From Massilia sp. R2A-15 (lineage in GTDB: Bacteria; Pseudomonadota; Gammaproteobacteria; Burkholderiales; Burkholderiaceae_D), in contig NZ_CP131935.1 in NCBI RefSeq assembly GCF_030704305.1, forward strand, positions 1,302,001 to 1,366,000: a stretch of DNA of 64,000 bases, written 5' to 3'. How positions within the stretch are numbered: the stretch's first letter is position 1; the number at the start of each line of letters is the position of its first letter. The notes beneath the pieces were generated by a model. That model was given only the letters and a program-made list of their open reading frames with translations, did not search any database and was not told the origin of the DNA. Positions 54,415 through 61,594 of the stretch are shown here, one piece after another. Position numbers and translations under genes: made by a program.

Positions 54415-56000
54415 GCCGGCAGCAAGCCGGGTGTCTCCCGGACACGTTCGCGCGGGCGCTCGACGCCCTGCGCGGGCAAACTTCCCCCCATGACGTCGTT
54501 CCTGCGAAGGCAGGAACCCATGCTAAGTCCGCGGACCCCCAGCTCGTCGTTCCTGCGCAGGCAGGAACCCATGCCGAGTCCGCGGCCCCCCAGCTCGTCG
54601 TTCCTGCGCAGGCAGGAACCCATGCTGAGTCTGAACATAGTCAGCATGGGTTCCTGCCTGCGCAGGAACGACATGCAATAGCTATCGCCCTCAGTGGCGG
54701 CCTGGACTCTTCGGCGCTGCTGCACCTCGCGCACGCCTACGCGCGCGAGCATGGCCTGGCGCTGTTCGCCTTCCACGTCCACCACGGCCTGAGCCCCAAC
54801 GCTGACGCCTGGCTGGCGCATTGCCGCGACAGCTGCGCCGCGCTCGGCGTAACCTTCGACGAACGCCACGTCACGCTCACCAAAGGCAAGACCGGCGTGG
54901 AAGCCGCGGCACGCAAGCTGCGCTACGCCGCGCTCGGCGCCATGTGCGCGCAGCACGGCGTGCGCCTCATGCTGACCGCGCACCACCTCGACGACCAGGC
55001 CGAAACCGTGCTGCTGCAATTGCTGCGCGGTTCCGGAACGGCCGGCCTGTCCGGCATGGACGCGGCCAACAGCGCGCCCGAACTGCTCGGCAATCCCGAT
55101 TTGGTGATGGCGCGGCCGTTGCTGCCGGTGTCGCGCGAGGCGCTCGAGGCGTACGTGAAAGCGTACGACATCGCCTATATCGACGACGAATCGAACACCG
55201 ACCCGCGCTACGCCCGCAACGCCCTGCGACTGCAGGTGATGCCTGCGCTGGCGCAGGCGTTCCCCGGCTTCCAGGAACGCTTCGCGCGTAGCGCCGCGCA
55301 CGCCCAGTCGGCGCAGCGCATGCTGACCGAACTGGCGGCGCAGGACTTGGCCGGCTGCCTCATCGATGACACCATCGACGTCGCCAAGCTGCGCGCCATG
55401 AGCATCGACCGCGTCCAGAACTTGCTGCGCCACTGGTTCGCCACGCGCGCGCTGCGCATGCCGTCGACCGCCTGGCTGGCCGAGATGGTGACCCAGTTGG
55501 TGGAAGCGCGGCCGGATGCTCAACTGCTCGTCACGCACCCCGACTGCCACATCCGCCGCCATCGTGACCGCCTGCACATCACCCCAAAGCTCGAAGACTT
55601 GGCCGGCATGCGCGACCCGGACGACGAAGGCGTCATCGTCCGCCATGCCCAGGCGTTCAAATGGCAAGGTGAAAGCGAAATCGCGTTTCCAGATTACGGC
55701 GGCACGCTGTATTTCGACGCGGCGGAGCAGGGCATCGACTCCGCCTGGCTGCGCGCGCAAGCGCTGCAGATCGACTTCCGCAAGGGCGGCGAAAAGCTCA
55801 AGCTGGCCGCCAACCGTCCCACGCGCAGCCTGAAGTATCACTACCAGGCCTGCGACGTCCCTGCGTGGGAGCGCACGCGCCTGCCGATCGTCAGCGCCGG
55901 CAAGGACCTGCTGTTCGCCGCCGGCATCGGCATGGATTGCCACCATCTCGGGAGCGGTCCCGGCATCGCTTTGCGCTGGAAAAGCGACCTCTCCAGCTAA
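54411..56000 (+). CDS. tilS: tRNA(Ile)-lysidine synthase with in-frame repeat insertion
   Basis: The 529-residue enzyme starts at GTG 54411 (GTGA overlap with accA). The catalytic P-loop is [16 protein letters not shown], with SGGLDS at 95-100, unusually far from the start: residues about 28-88 are encoded by REP-like repeats (54494-54672). Those give [24 protein letters not shown] twice and a reversed unit. The rest is normal: [44 protein letters not shown] and a C-terminal TilS domain. It makes lysidine at C34 of tRNA-Ile(CAU). TilS is usually essential, so the insertion is probably tolerated. Confidence 0.93.
   Translation: MSRQQAGCLPDTFARALDALRGQTSPHDVVPAKAGTHAKSADPQLVVPAQAGTHAESAAPQLVVPAQAGTHAESEHSQHGFLPAQERHAIAIALSGGLDSSALLHLAHAYAREHGLALFAFHVHHGLSPNADAWLAHCRDSCAALGVTFDERHVTLTKGKTGVEAAARKLRYAALGAMCAQHGVRLMLTAHHLDDQAETVLLQLLRGSGTAGLSGMDAANSAPELLGNPDLVMARPLLPVSREALEAYVKAYDIAYIDDESNTDPRYARNALRLQVMPALAQAFPGFQERFARSAAHAQSAQRMLTELAAQDLAGCLIDDTIDVAKLRAMSIDRVQNLLRHWFATRALRMPSTAWLAEMVTQLVEARPDAQLLVTHPDCHIRRHRDRLHITPKLEDLAGMRDPDDEGVIVRHAQAFKWQGESEIAFPDYGGTLYFDAAEQGIDSAWLRAQALQIDFRKGGEKLKLAANRPTRSLKYHYQACDVPAWERTRLPIVSAGKDLLFAAGIGMDCHHLGSGPGIALRWKSDLSS
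54494..54672. repeat. REP-like element, family B (three direct 51-bp units plus one inverted) inside tilS
   Basis: Hairpins GTTCCTGC-GAAG-GCAGGAAC (54494-54523) and GTTCCTGC-GCAG-GCAGGAAC (54546-54574, 54597-54625) recur with a 51-base period, and an inverted copy occupies 54644-54672. Because 51 is a multiple of three, the tilS frame is kept. The units have no cas genes nearby and are not CRISPR. Confidence 0.92.
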
Positions 56001-56120
56001 CATTCGAAAAGCGCATTACCATATACCCATAAGGTATAGGTTTTGGCTTGTTCTTTTGCATAGCAGCATGTAGAGTAAAGCCCTCTTTTTTATTCATCCT
56101 AGAGCGGAAACAGCACCCAA

Positions 56121-57368
56121 ATGGCTTTAATTGTCCACAAATACGGCGGTACGTCGATGGGATCGACGGAACGCATCAAGAACGTCGCCGCGCGGGTCGC
56201 CAAGTGGCACGATGCCGGCCACAAGATTGTCGTGGTGCCGTCGGCGATGTCCGGCGAGACCAATCGCCTGATCGGGCTGGCCAGGGAAATCATGGGGCAG
56301 CCGGATCCCCGCGAGCTGGACATGATCTGCTCGACCGGCGAACAAGTGTCGGTGGGCCTGCTGGCGATGGCGCTGCTGGCGATCGGCAAGGACGCCGTTT
56401 CCTACGCCGGCTGGCAGGTCGCGATCAAGACCGACTCCTCGTTCACCAAGGCGCGCATCCAGTCGATCGACGACGCCAAGGTGCGTGCCGACCTCGACTC
56501 CGGCAAGATCGTCATCATCACCGGCTTCCAGGGCGTGGACGAAGAAGGCAATATCTCGACCCTGGGCCGCGGCGGTTCGGACACTTCGGCGGTGGCGATC
56601 GCCGCCGCGATGAAGGCCGACGAATGCCTCATTTACACCGACGTTGACGGCGTGTACACGACCGATCCGCGTGTGGTGTCGGAGGCGCGCAGGCTCAAGA
56701 CGGTGACGTTCGAAGAGATGCTGGAAATGGCCTCGCTGGGATCGAAAGTGCTGCAAAGCCGCTCGGTCGAGTTCGCGGGCAATTACCGCGTGCCGACGCG
56801 CGTGCTGTCGTCGCTGACCGATCCCCTGATGCCGCTCGAAGAAGAAGCCAATTCGGGCACCCTGATTTCGTTTGAGGAAGATACAAATATGGAACAAGCC
56901 GTCATTTCCGGCATCGCCTTCAACCGCGATGAAGCCAAGATCACGATCCTGGGCGTGTCCGACAAGCCGGGCGTGGCGTACCACATCCTGGGGCCGGTCG
57001 CCGATGCCAACATCGAAGTCGACATGATCATCCAGAACCAGTCGGTGGACGGCAAGACCGACTTCACCTTCACCGTCTCGCGCGGCGACTATCAGCGGGC
57101 GATGGGCGTGCTGGAAGGCGTCAAGACCGACATCGGCGCGGCCAGCGTCACGGGCGACGCAAAGGTGTCGAAAGTATCGGTGGTGGGCGTGGGGATGCGC
57201 AGCCACGTGGGCGTGGCCTCGCAGATGTTCCGCACGCTGTCGGAAGAGGGCATCAACATCCTGATGATCTCGACCTCCGAGATCAAAATTTCGGTGCTGA
57301 TCGACGAAAAATACATGGAGTTGGCGGTGCGCGCGCTGCACAAGGCCTTCGATCTGGAAAAAGAGTAA
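56121..57368 (+). CDS. lysC: Aspartate kinase
   Basis: The 415-residue kinase starts MALIVHKYGGTSMGS (KYGGTS catalytic motif) and has the STGEQVS, GRGGSDTSAVAIAAA and YTDVDGVYTTDPR blocks of the kinase domain. Two ACT domains follow (ITILGVSDKPGVAYHILGP, VSVVGVGMRSHVGVASQMF). It makes aspartyl-phosphate for lysine, threonine and methionine. An internal ATG at 56889 with a good ribosome site may start a separate beta subunit, as in other alpha2beta2 enzymes. Confidence 0.97.
   Translation: MALIVHKYGGTSMGSTERIKNVAARVAKWHDAGHKIVVVPSAMSGETNRLIGLAREIMGQPDPRELDMICSTGEQVSVGLLAMALLAIGKDAVSYAGWQVAIKTDSSFTKARIQSIDDAKVRADLDSGKIVIITGFQGVDEEGNISTLGRGGSDTSAVAIAAAMKADECLIYTDVDGVYTTDPRVVSEARRLKTVTFEEMLEMASLGSKVLQSRSVEFAGNYRVPTRVLSSLTDPLMPLEEEANSGTLISFEEDTNMEQAVISGIAFNRDEAKITILGVSDKPGVAYHILGPVADANIEVDMIIQNQSVDGKTDFTFTVSRGDYQRAMGVLEGVKTDIGAASVTGDAKVSKVSVVGVGMRSHVGVASQMFRTLSEEGINILMISTSEIKISVLIDEKYMELAVRALHKAFDLEKE
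56874..56891 (+). promoter_or_regulatory. Internal ribosome site and start codon within lysC
   Basis: GAGGAAG (56874-56880) precedes ATG 56889 by eight bases, in frame with lysC. The 159-residue product (MEQAVISGIAFNRDEAKITI) would be the two ACT domains alone, matching the start of the beta subunit known from Corynebacterium and Bacillus enzymes (MEEAVLTGVATDKSEAK in Corynebacterium). Confidence 0.55.
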
Positions 57369-57467
57369 CTTTTTCGAAAAAAATGGGCGGGTTCCATTGA
57401 CCAAACCCGCTCTCAACCGGTACCATTGCGGACTTCTGATCTAGCGAAGGTTTTGCTGGATGGGAAA

Positions 57468-57560
57468 GGAGACGTGGCCGAGTGGCCGAAGGCACATCCC
57501 TGCTAAGGATGCATACGGCTTATACCTGTATCGTGGGTTCGAATCCCACCGTCTCCGCCA
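57468..57560 (+). tRNA. tRNA-Ser (GCT)
   Basis: The 93-nt gene has acceptor arms GGAGACG and CGTCTCC, discriminator G and encoded CCA. The anticodon loop CTGCTAA gives GCT. The long variable arm (ATACGGCTTATACCTGTATC) and T loop GGTTCGAATCC fit a class II serine tRNA. Confidence 0.97.
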
Positions 57561-57568
57561 GATTCAAG

Positions 57569-57598
57569 AAAAAAGCTCCCTCCTGGGAGCTTTTTTTT
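57569..57598 (+). terminator. Intrinsic terminator after tRNA-Ser
   Basis: AAAAAGCTCCC and GGGAGCTTTTT flank a short TCCT loop and run into eight T. It starts nine bases after the tRNA. Confidence 0.95.
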
Positions 57599-57796
57599 CG
57601 CCTTTTATTCGCGTCATTCGGCGCTGCGTAACCGACCCTCACGCTCAGGCGCTGACGACATCCCAATGTATTAGCACAACACCGCCGCCGTCTGCCCAAC
57701 AGCCATGGCGCCAAGCCGCTCGCATTTGATATGCAGCAAAGGTTTTTTTGCGCTATCACAGCATAGTGAGTGAAACCATGGCCCAAGGGGAAATCC

Positions 57797-59158
57797 ATGC
57801 AACTCCAATTCCTCGGCGCGACCGGCACGGTGACCGGGTCGAAATACCTGCTCACTTCAGGGAAGGCGCGGATTCTCATCGATTGCGGCTTGTTCCAAGG
57901 CTATAAACAGCTGCGCCTGCGCAACTGGGCGCCCCTGCCCATCGCGCCGTCCGAGATCGATGCGGTGGTGCTCACCCATGCCCATCTGGATCACAGCGGC
58001 TACTTGCCTCTGTTGGTGAAAAACGGCTTCCGCGGCAAGATCCTCAGCAGCGTGGCGACCTTCGACCTATGCAAGATCCTGCTGCCGGACAGCGGCCACC
58101 TGCTCGAAGAGGAGGCCAACTACGCTAACCGACACGGCTTCTCGAAGCATGCCCCGGCCTTGCCGCTCTACTCCGAAGCCGACGCTCTGCGCGCGCTGAA
58201 GCTGTTCGCGCCAGTCGAGTTTGGCAAGCGCTTCAAGATTGCCGGCGATCTGAGCGGAACGATGGCACTCGCCGGCCACATCCTGGGCGCGGCCATCGTG
58301 ACGATCGGCGACGGCCCCCGCACCATCACATTTTCCGGCGACCTTGGGCGGCTGCACGATCCGATCATGGTCGCCCCCGCACCGATGGCGCCGTCAGACT
58401 ACCTGGTGGTCGAGTCCACCTACGGCGACAAACACCACGATCCGACCGATCCGGCCATCCTGCTCGCAAAGGTAATTCGCGAAACCGCCAGGCGGGCCGG
58501 GGTGACCATCATTCCGTCCTTCGCCGTGGGCCGCGCGCAGTCATTGCTGCACTACATCGCCGAGCTCAAACGCAAGGGCGAGATCCCGGCCGTGCTGCCG
58601 GTCTACCTGAACAGCCCGATGGCGGTCGATGCGACCGCACTCTACGAGCGGCACTTGAAGGAGCACCGGCTGTCGCGCGCCCAGTGCGAGCAGATGCACC
58701 ACGCTGCAACGATCGTCAACAGCGTCGAAGAATCGATTGCGCTGAACGAGCGGCGCGGGCCGATGGTGATCATTTCCGCCAGCGGCATGGCCACCGGCGG
58801 GCGGGTGCTGCACCATCTGAAGGCATTCGCATCGGATCCGCGCAACACCATCCTGTTCGCGGGATTCCAGGCGGGCGGCACGCGCGGCGCGGCCATGGTC
58901 GCCGGCGTGGACGCGATCAAGATCCACGGCGCCTACGTGCCCGTGCGCGCGCAGGTGGCGCAAATCGACAATCTCTCGGCGCATGCCGACGCCGACGAAA
59001 TCCTCACCTGGCTCGGACATGCCGAAGCTCCGCCCAAGCGCACCTTCATCGTGCACGGCGAGCCGGCGGCGGCGGACGCCCTGCGCAAGCGCATCGAGGA
59101 AGAGCTGCACTGGAATTGCGAGGTTCCCGAGTACCTGGAACAGGTCGAACTGCCATGA
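57797..59158 (+). CDS. Beta-CASP metallo-beta-lactamase RNA-processing protein
   Basis: The 453-residue protein starts MQLQFLGATGTVTGSKYLL. The zinc-binding HAHLDHSG is followed by AGHILGAAIV, TFSGDLGR and the beta-CASP motifs, including VESTYGDKHH, PSFAVGRAQ and ISASGMATGGRVLHHL. The C-terminal HADADE and HGEPAAADALRKR complete the RNA-specificity domain. Related proteins (CPSF73/YsH1-like, RNase J relatives) cut RNA. Its gene overlaps the following phosphorylase gene as ATGA, so a joint role is likely. ATG 57797 is preferred over an upstream codon at 57770. Confidence 0.92.
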   Translation: MQLQFLGATGTVTGSKYLLTSGKARILIDCGLFQGYKQLRLRNWAPLPIAPSEIDAVVLTHAHLDHSGYLPLLVKNGFRGKILSSVATFDLCKILLPDSGHLLEEEANYANRHGFSKHAPALPLYSEADALRALKLFAPVEFGKRFKIAGDLSGTMALAGHILGAAIVTIGDGPRTITFSGDLGRLHDPIMVAPAPMAPSDYLVVESTYGDKHHDPTDPAILLAKVIRETARRAGVTIIPSFAVGRAQSLLHYIAELKRKGEIPAVLPVYLNSPMAVDATALYERHLKEHRLSRAQCEQMHHAATIVNSVEESIALNERRGPMVIISASGMATGGRVLHHLKAFASDPRNTILFAGFQAGGTRGAAMVAGVDAIKIHGAYVPVRAQVAQIDNLSAHADADEILTWLGHAEAPPKRTFIVHGEPAAADALRKRIEEELHWNCEVPEYLEQVELP

Positions 59159-60690
59159 GCACCGGAGACGCCGGGGCGTCGCGCGCCGTCGCCGCCGACA
59201 GCCTGCGCCTGCGCCGCCTGGGCATCGATACTTACCAGGAGCTGGTGGTGTACTTGCGGAGCAACTGCCAGATCATCAAGTCCGAGGGCTTCGAGGCGAA
59301 GTCGCGTGTCGAGGTCAGGCGCGGCGCGACCCATATCGTCGCCACCGTCAACGTGGTGCATTTTTCGCTGCTCGCCGATGACGAAATCGGCCTGTCGGAG
59401 GCCGCCTGGCGGGCCCTCGGCGGCATCGACGGCGAACTTGTGCAGCTGGCCCATCCCGAACCATTGAAATCGTTTTCCGCGGTGCGCGCAAAAATCTACG
59501 GCCGCCCGCTAGGCACCGATGCGGCCGGCGCGATCGTGCATGACATCGTGGCCGGCCGCTATGCCGACATCGAACTGGCGGCGCTGATCACGGCCTGCTC
59601 GGGCAACCGCATGGACCCGGCCGAAACCATCGCCATGACCAGCGCGATGGTGCAGAGCGGCGCCCACCTGCGCTGGGATTCGCGCGTGGTCGTCGACAAG
59701 CACTGTGTCGGCGGCTTGCCGGGAAACCGGACCACCTTGCTGGTCGTGCCCATCGCGGCCGCGTGCGGATTGACGATTCCGAAGACGTCCTCGCGCGCCA
59801 TCACGTCGCCGGCCGGCACCGCGGACACCATGGAAACGCTGGCCCCCGTCAATCTGGACCTGGCCACCATGCGGCGCGTGGTCGGGCGCGAGGGCGGCTG
59901 CATCGCGTGGGGAGGGGCCATTTCGCTCAGCCCGGCCGACGACCTTCTGATCCGCGTCGAGCGCCCGCTCAGCCTCGACAGCGATGGCTTGCTGGTCGCG
60001 TCGGTCCTGTCGAAGAAAATTGCGGCCGGATCGACCCATGTCCTGATCGATATTCCGTTTGGCCGAAGCGCGAAGGTGCGTTCGGCGGAGGCGGCGCGCG
60101 CGATCGGGGAGCGCATGCGGCTGGTCGGCGACGCGCTCGGCATTGCGGTGCAGGTCGTGCTGACCGACGGCTCGCAACCGGTTGGCTGCGGCATTGGTCC
60201 CGCACTCGAGGCCTGGGACGTGCTGCGGATTTTGAAGAACGAAGCCGGCGCCCCTGATGACCTGCGCCAGCGCGCATTGACGCTGGCCGCCGGGGTGCTG
60301 GAAATGGGCGGGGCTGCGCCGGCGGGCGAGGGGATGGCGATGGCGCGGGAAGTGCTCGAGAACGGGGCGGCGTGGACGAAATTCCAAGGCATCTGCGATG
60401 CCCAGGGCGGAATGCGGACGCCGCCGCGTGCGCGCTTCACGCATGTCGTCGAGGCGCTGCACAGCGGTACCGTGGTGGCCATCGACAACCGCAGACTGGC
60501 GCTGGCGGCCAAGCTGGCCGGCGCGCCGAAAGCGGCAGCGGCCGGCATCGCCTTTCACGCGCCGCTCGGCAGCGTGGTTGGCGCCGGGCAGGCATTGTTC
60601 ACGCTGCATGCCGAGTCGTCTGGCGAACTCGCCTACGCGCTGGCCTACGCGCGCGCCCAGGACAACCTGGTGTCAATACAGGAAATGTGA
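59155..60690 (+). CDS. Thymidine/AMP phosphorylase family enzyme
   Basis: The 511-residue enzyme starts at ATG 59155. It has an N-terminal extension (TYQELVVYLRSNCQIIKSEG) and FEAKSRVEVR, then the phosphorylase core: TSRAITSPAGTADTMETLAPV, phosphate-binding KHCVGGLPGNRTTLLVVPI, and LSPADDLLIRVERPL. The C-terminus has the usual domain (HAPLGSVVGAGQALFTLHAE). Length and the extension fit the putative TYPH2/AMP phosphorylase branch rather than DeoA (about 440). The enzyme would split a nucleoside or nucleotide with phosphate. The link to the beta-CASP protein suggests it uses products of RNA decay. Confidence 0.85.
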   Translation: MSTGDAGASRAVAADSLRLRRLGIDTYQELVVYLRSNCQIIKSEGFEAKSRVEVRRGATHIVATVNVVHFSLLADDEIGLSEAAWRALGGIDGELVQLAHPEPLKSFSAVRAKIYGRPLGTDAAGAIVHDIVAGRYADIELAALITACSGNRMDPAETIAMTSAMVQSGAHLRWDSRVVVDKHCVGGLPGNRTTLLVVPIAAACGLTIPKTSSRAITSPAGTADTMETLAPVNLDLATMRRVVGREGGCIAWGGAISLSPADDLLIRVERPLSLDSDGLLVASVLSKKIAAGSTHVLIDIPFGRSAKVRSAEAARAIGERMRLVGDALGIAVQVVLTDGSQPVGCGIGPALEAWDVLRILKNEAGAPDDLRQRALTLAAGVLEMGGAAPAGEGMAMAREVLENGAAWTKFQGICDAQGGMRTPPRARFTHVVEALHSGTVVAIDNRRLALAAKLAGAPKAAAAGIAFHAPLGSVVGAGQALFTLHAESSGELAYALAYARAQDNLVSIQEM

Positions 60691-60799
60691 TCTGGCTGGG
60701 CAACACGCCGCCAGGATTAATTTCTCATTGACACCGGCTGGCGAATGGATGACCCTCTTGTTTTGCTTTTATTTTCATTCCCGGTGTGAAGGAGAATTG

Positions 60800-61447
60800 A
60801 TGTCCGAACTCAAAGTGAATTGCTTCGCCGTGTCGCTCGATGGCTTCGGCGCGGGCCCGAATCAGAGCCTGCAAAATCCAATGGGAGAGGGGGGCGGCGG
60901 GCTGCATCAGTGGTTCCGCGGCACCCGCACATTCCAGCGCATGATGGGCGACGAATCCAAAGGAACGGACGGTCCGGACGAGGACTTTGCCGCCCGTGGT
61001 TTCGAGAACGTCGGCGCCTGGATCCTGGGCCGCAACATGTTCGGCCCGGTGCGCGGACCATGGCCGGACGACGAATGGAAGGGCTGGTGGGGAGATGAGC
61101 CGCCGTACCACGTCCCCGTGTTCGTGCTGACCCACTATCCCCGCGCTCCGCTGGAGATGAAGGGTGGCACGACCTTCTACTTTGTCACCGACGGCATCGA
61201 GTCCGCCTACGCGCAAGCCATTCGCGCCGCAAACGGCAAGGACGTGCGTCTGGGCGGTGGCGTGGCGACCGTCCGCGAGTTTCTGCAGGCCGGCCTGGTC
61301 GACGAGATGCATCTGGCAATCTCCCCGGTGTTGCTGGGATCCGGTGAATCATTGTTCGCAGGACTGGATCTGCACACCATGGGATTCCGCTGCGTCGAAC
61401 ACGTGCCGACCCAATTGGCAACGCACGTCGTGCTGCGGAAGAAGTAA
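60800..61447 (+). CDS. RibD C-terminal/dihydrofolate-reductase-like protein
   Basis: The 215-residue protein starts at ATG 60800 after AAGGAG. The fold is that of the RibD C-terminal (DHFR-like) family: VNCFAVSLDGFGAGPNQSL, AWILGRNMFGPVRGPW, VFVLTHYPRAP, and VRLGGGVATVREFLQAGLVDE with EMHLAISPVLLGSGE. It probably binds NADPH and reduces an unknown substrate. It stands alone between the phosphorylase and mgtA genes. Confidence 0.88.
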   Translation: MSELKVNCFAVSLDGFGAGPNQSLQNPMGEGGGGLHQWFRGTRTFQRMMGDESKGTDGPDEDFAARGFENVGAWILGRNMFGPVRGPWPDDEWKGWWGDEPPYHVPVFVLTHYPRAPLEMKGGTTFYFVTDGIESAYAQAIRAANGKDVRLGGGVATVREFLQAGLVDEMHLAISPVLLGSGESLFAGLDLHTMGFRCVEHVPTQLATHVVLRKK

Positions 61448-61594
61448 GCCGTCCAGCGGGCTAGCGCAACCGTGCGCTCGCTCGAATCCGCTTGCTGGAG
61501 TATGCTGAGATGGAATCAGCCGGGCGCCTCGCGCCGATGACAGCTAGCAAGCCGGGCCTGCCGCAGCACAGGCCTGGCGCCTCCGACAACGCGG

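Noticed and set aside
54494..54672. Regularly spaced repeats in the tilS region that resemble a short CRISPR array
   Set aside because: Units are hairpin-forming with a 51-bp period, the inter-hairpin segments are nearly identical rather than unique spacers, one unit is inverted, and no cas genes are present. They match REP-like elements instead.
56022..56038. Perfect palindrome TATACC-CATAA-GGTATA upstream of lysC
   Set aside because: It is short and may occur by chance. No known lysine riboswitch or regulator site matches it, so it was not listed as a feature.
57386..57409. Stem GCGGGTT / AAACCCGC after lysC as a terminator
   Set aside because: There is no T-run after it on the + strand, and the loop is nine bases. 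It is not convincing as an intrinsic terminator.
61448..61594. Possible Mg2+ riboswitch or leader peptide before mgtA
   Set aside because: No recognisable leader frame or conserved riboswitch core could be found in these 147 bases.
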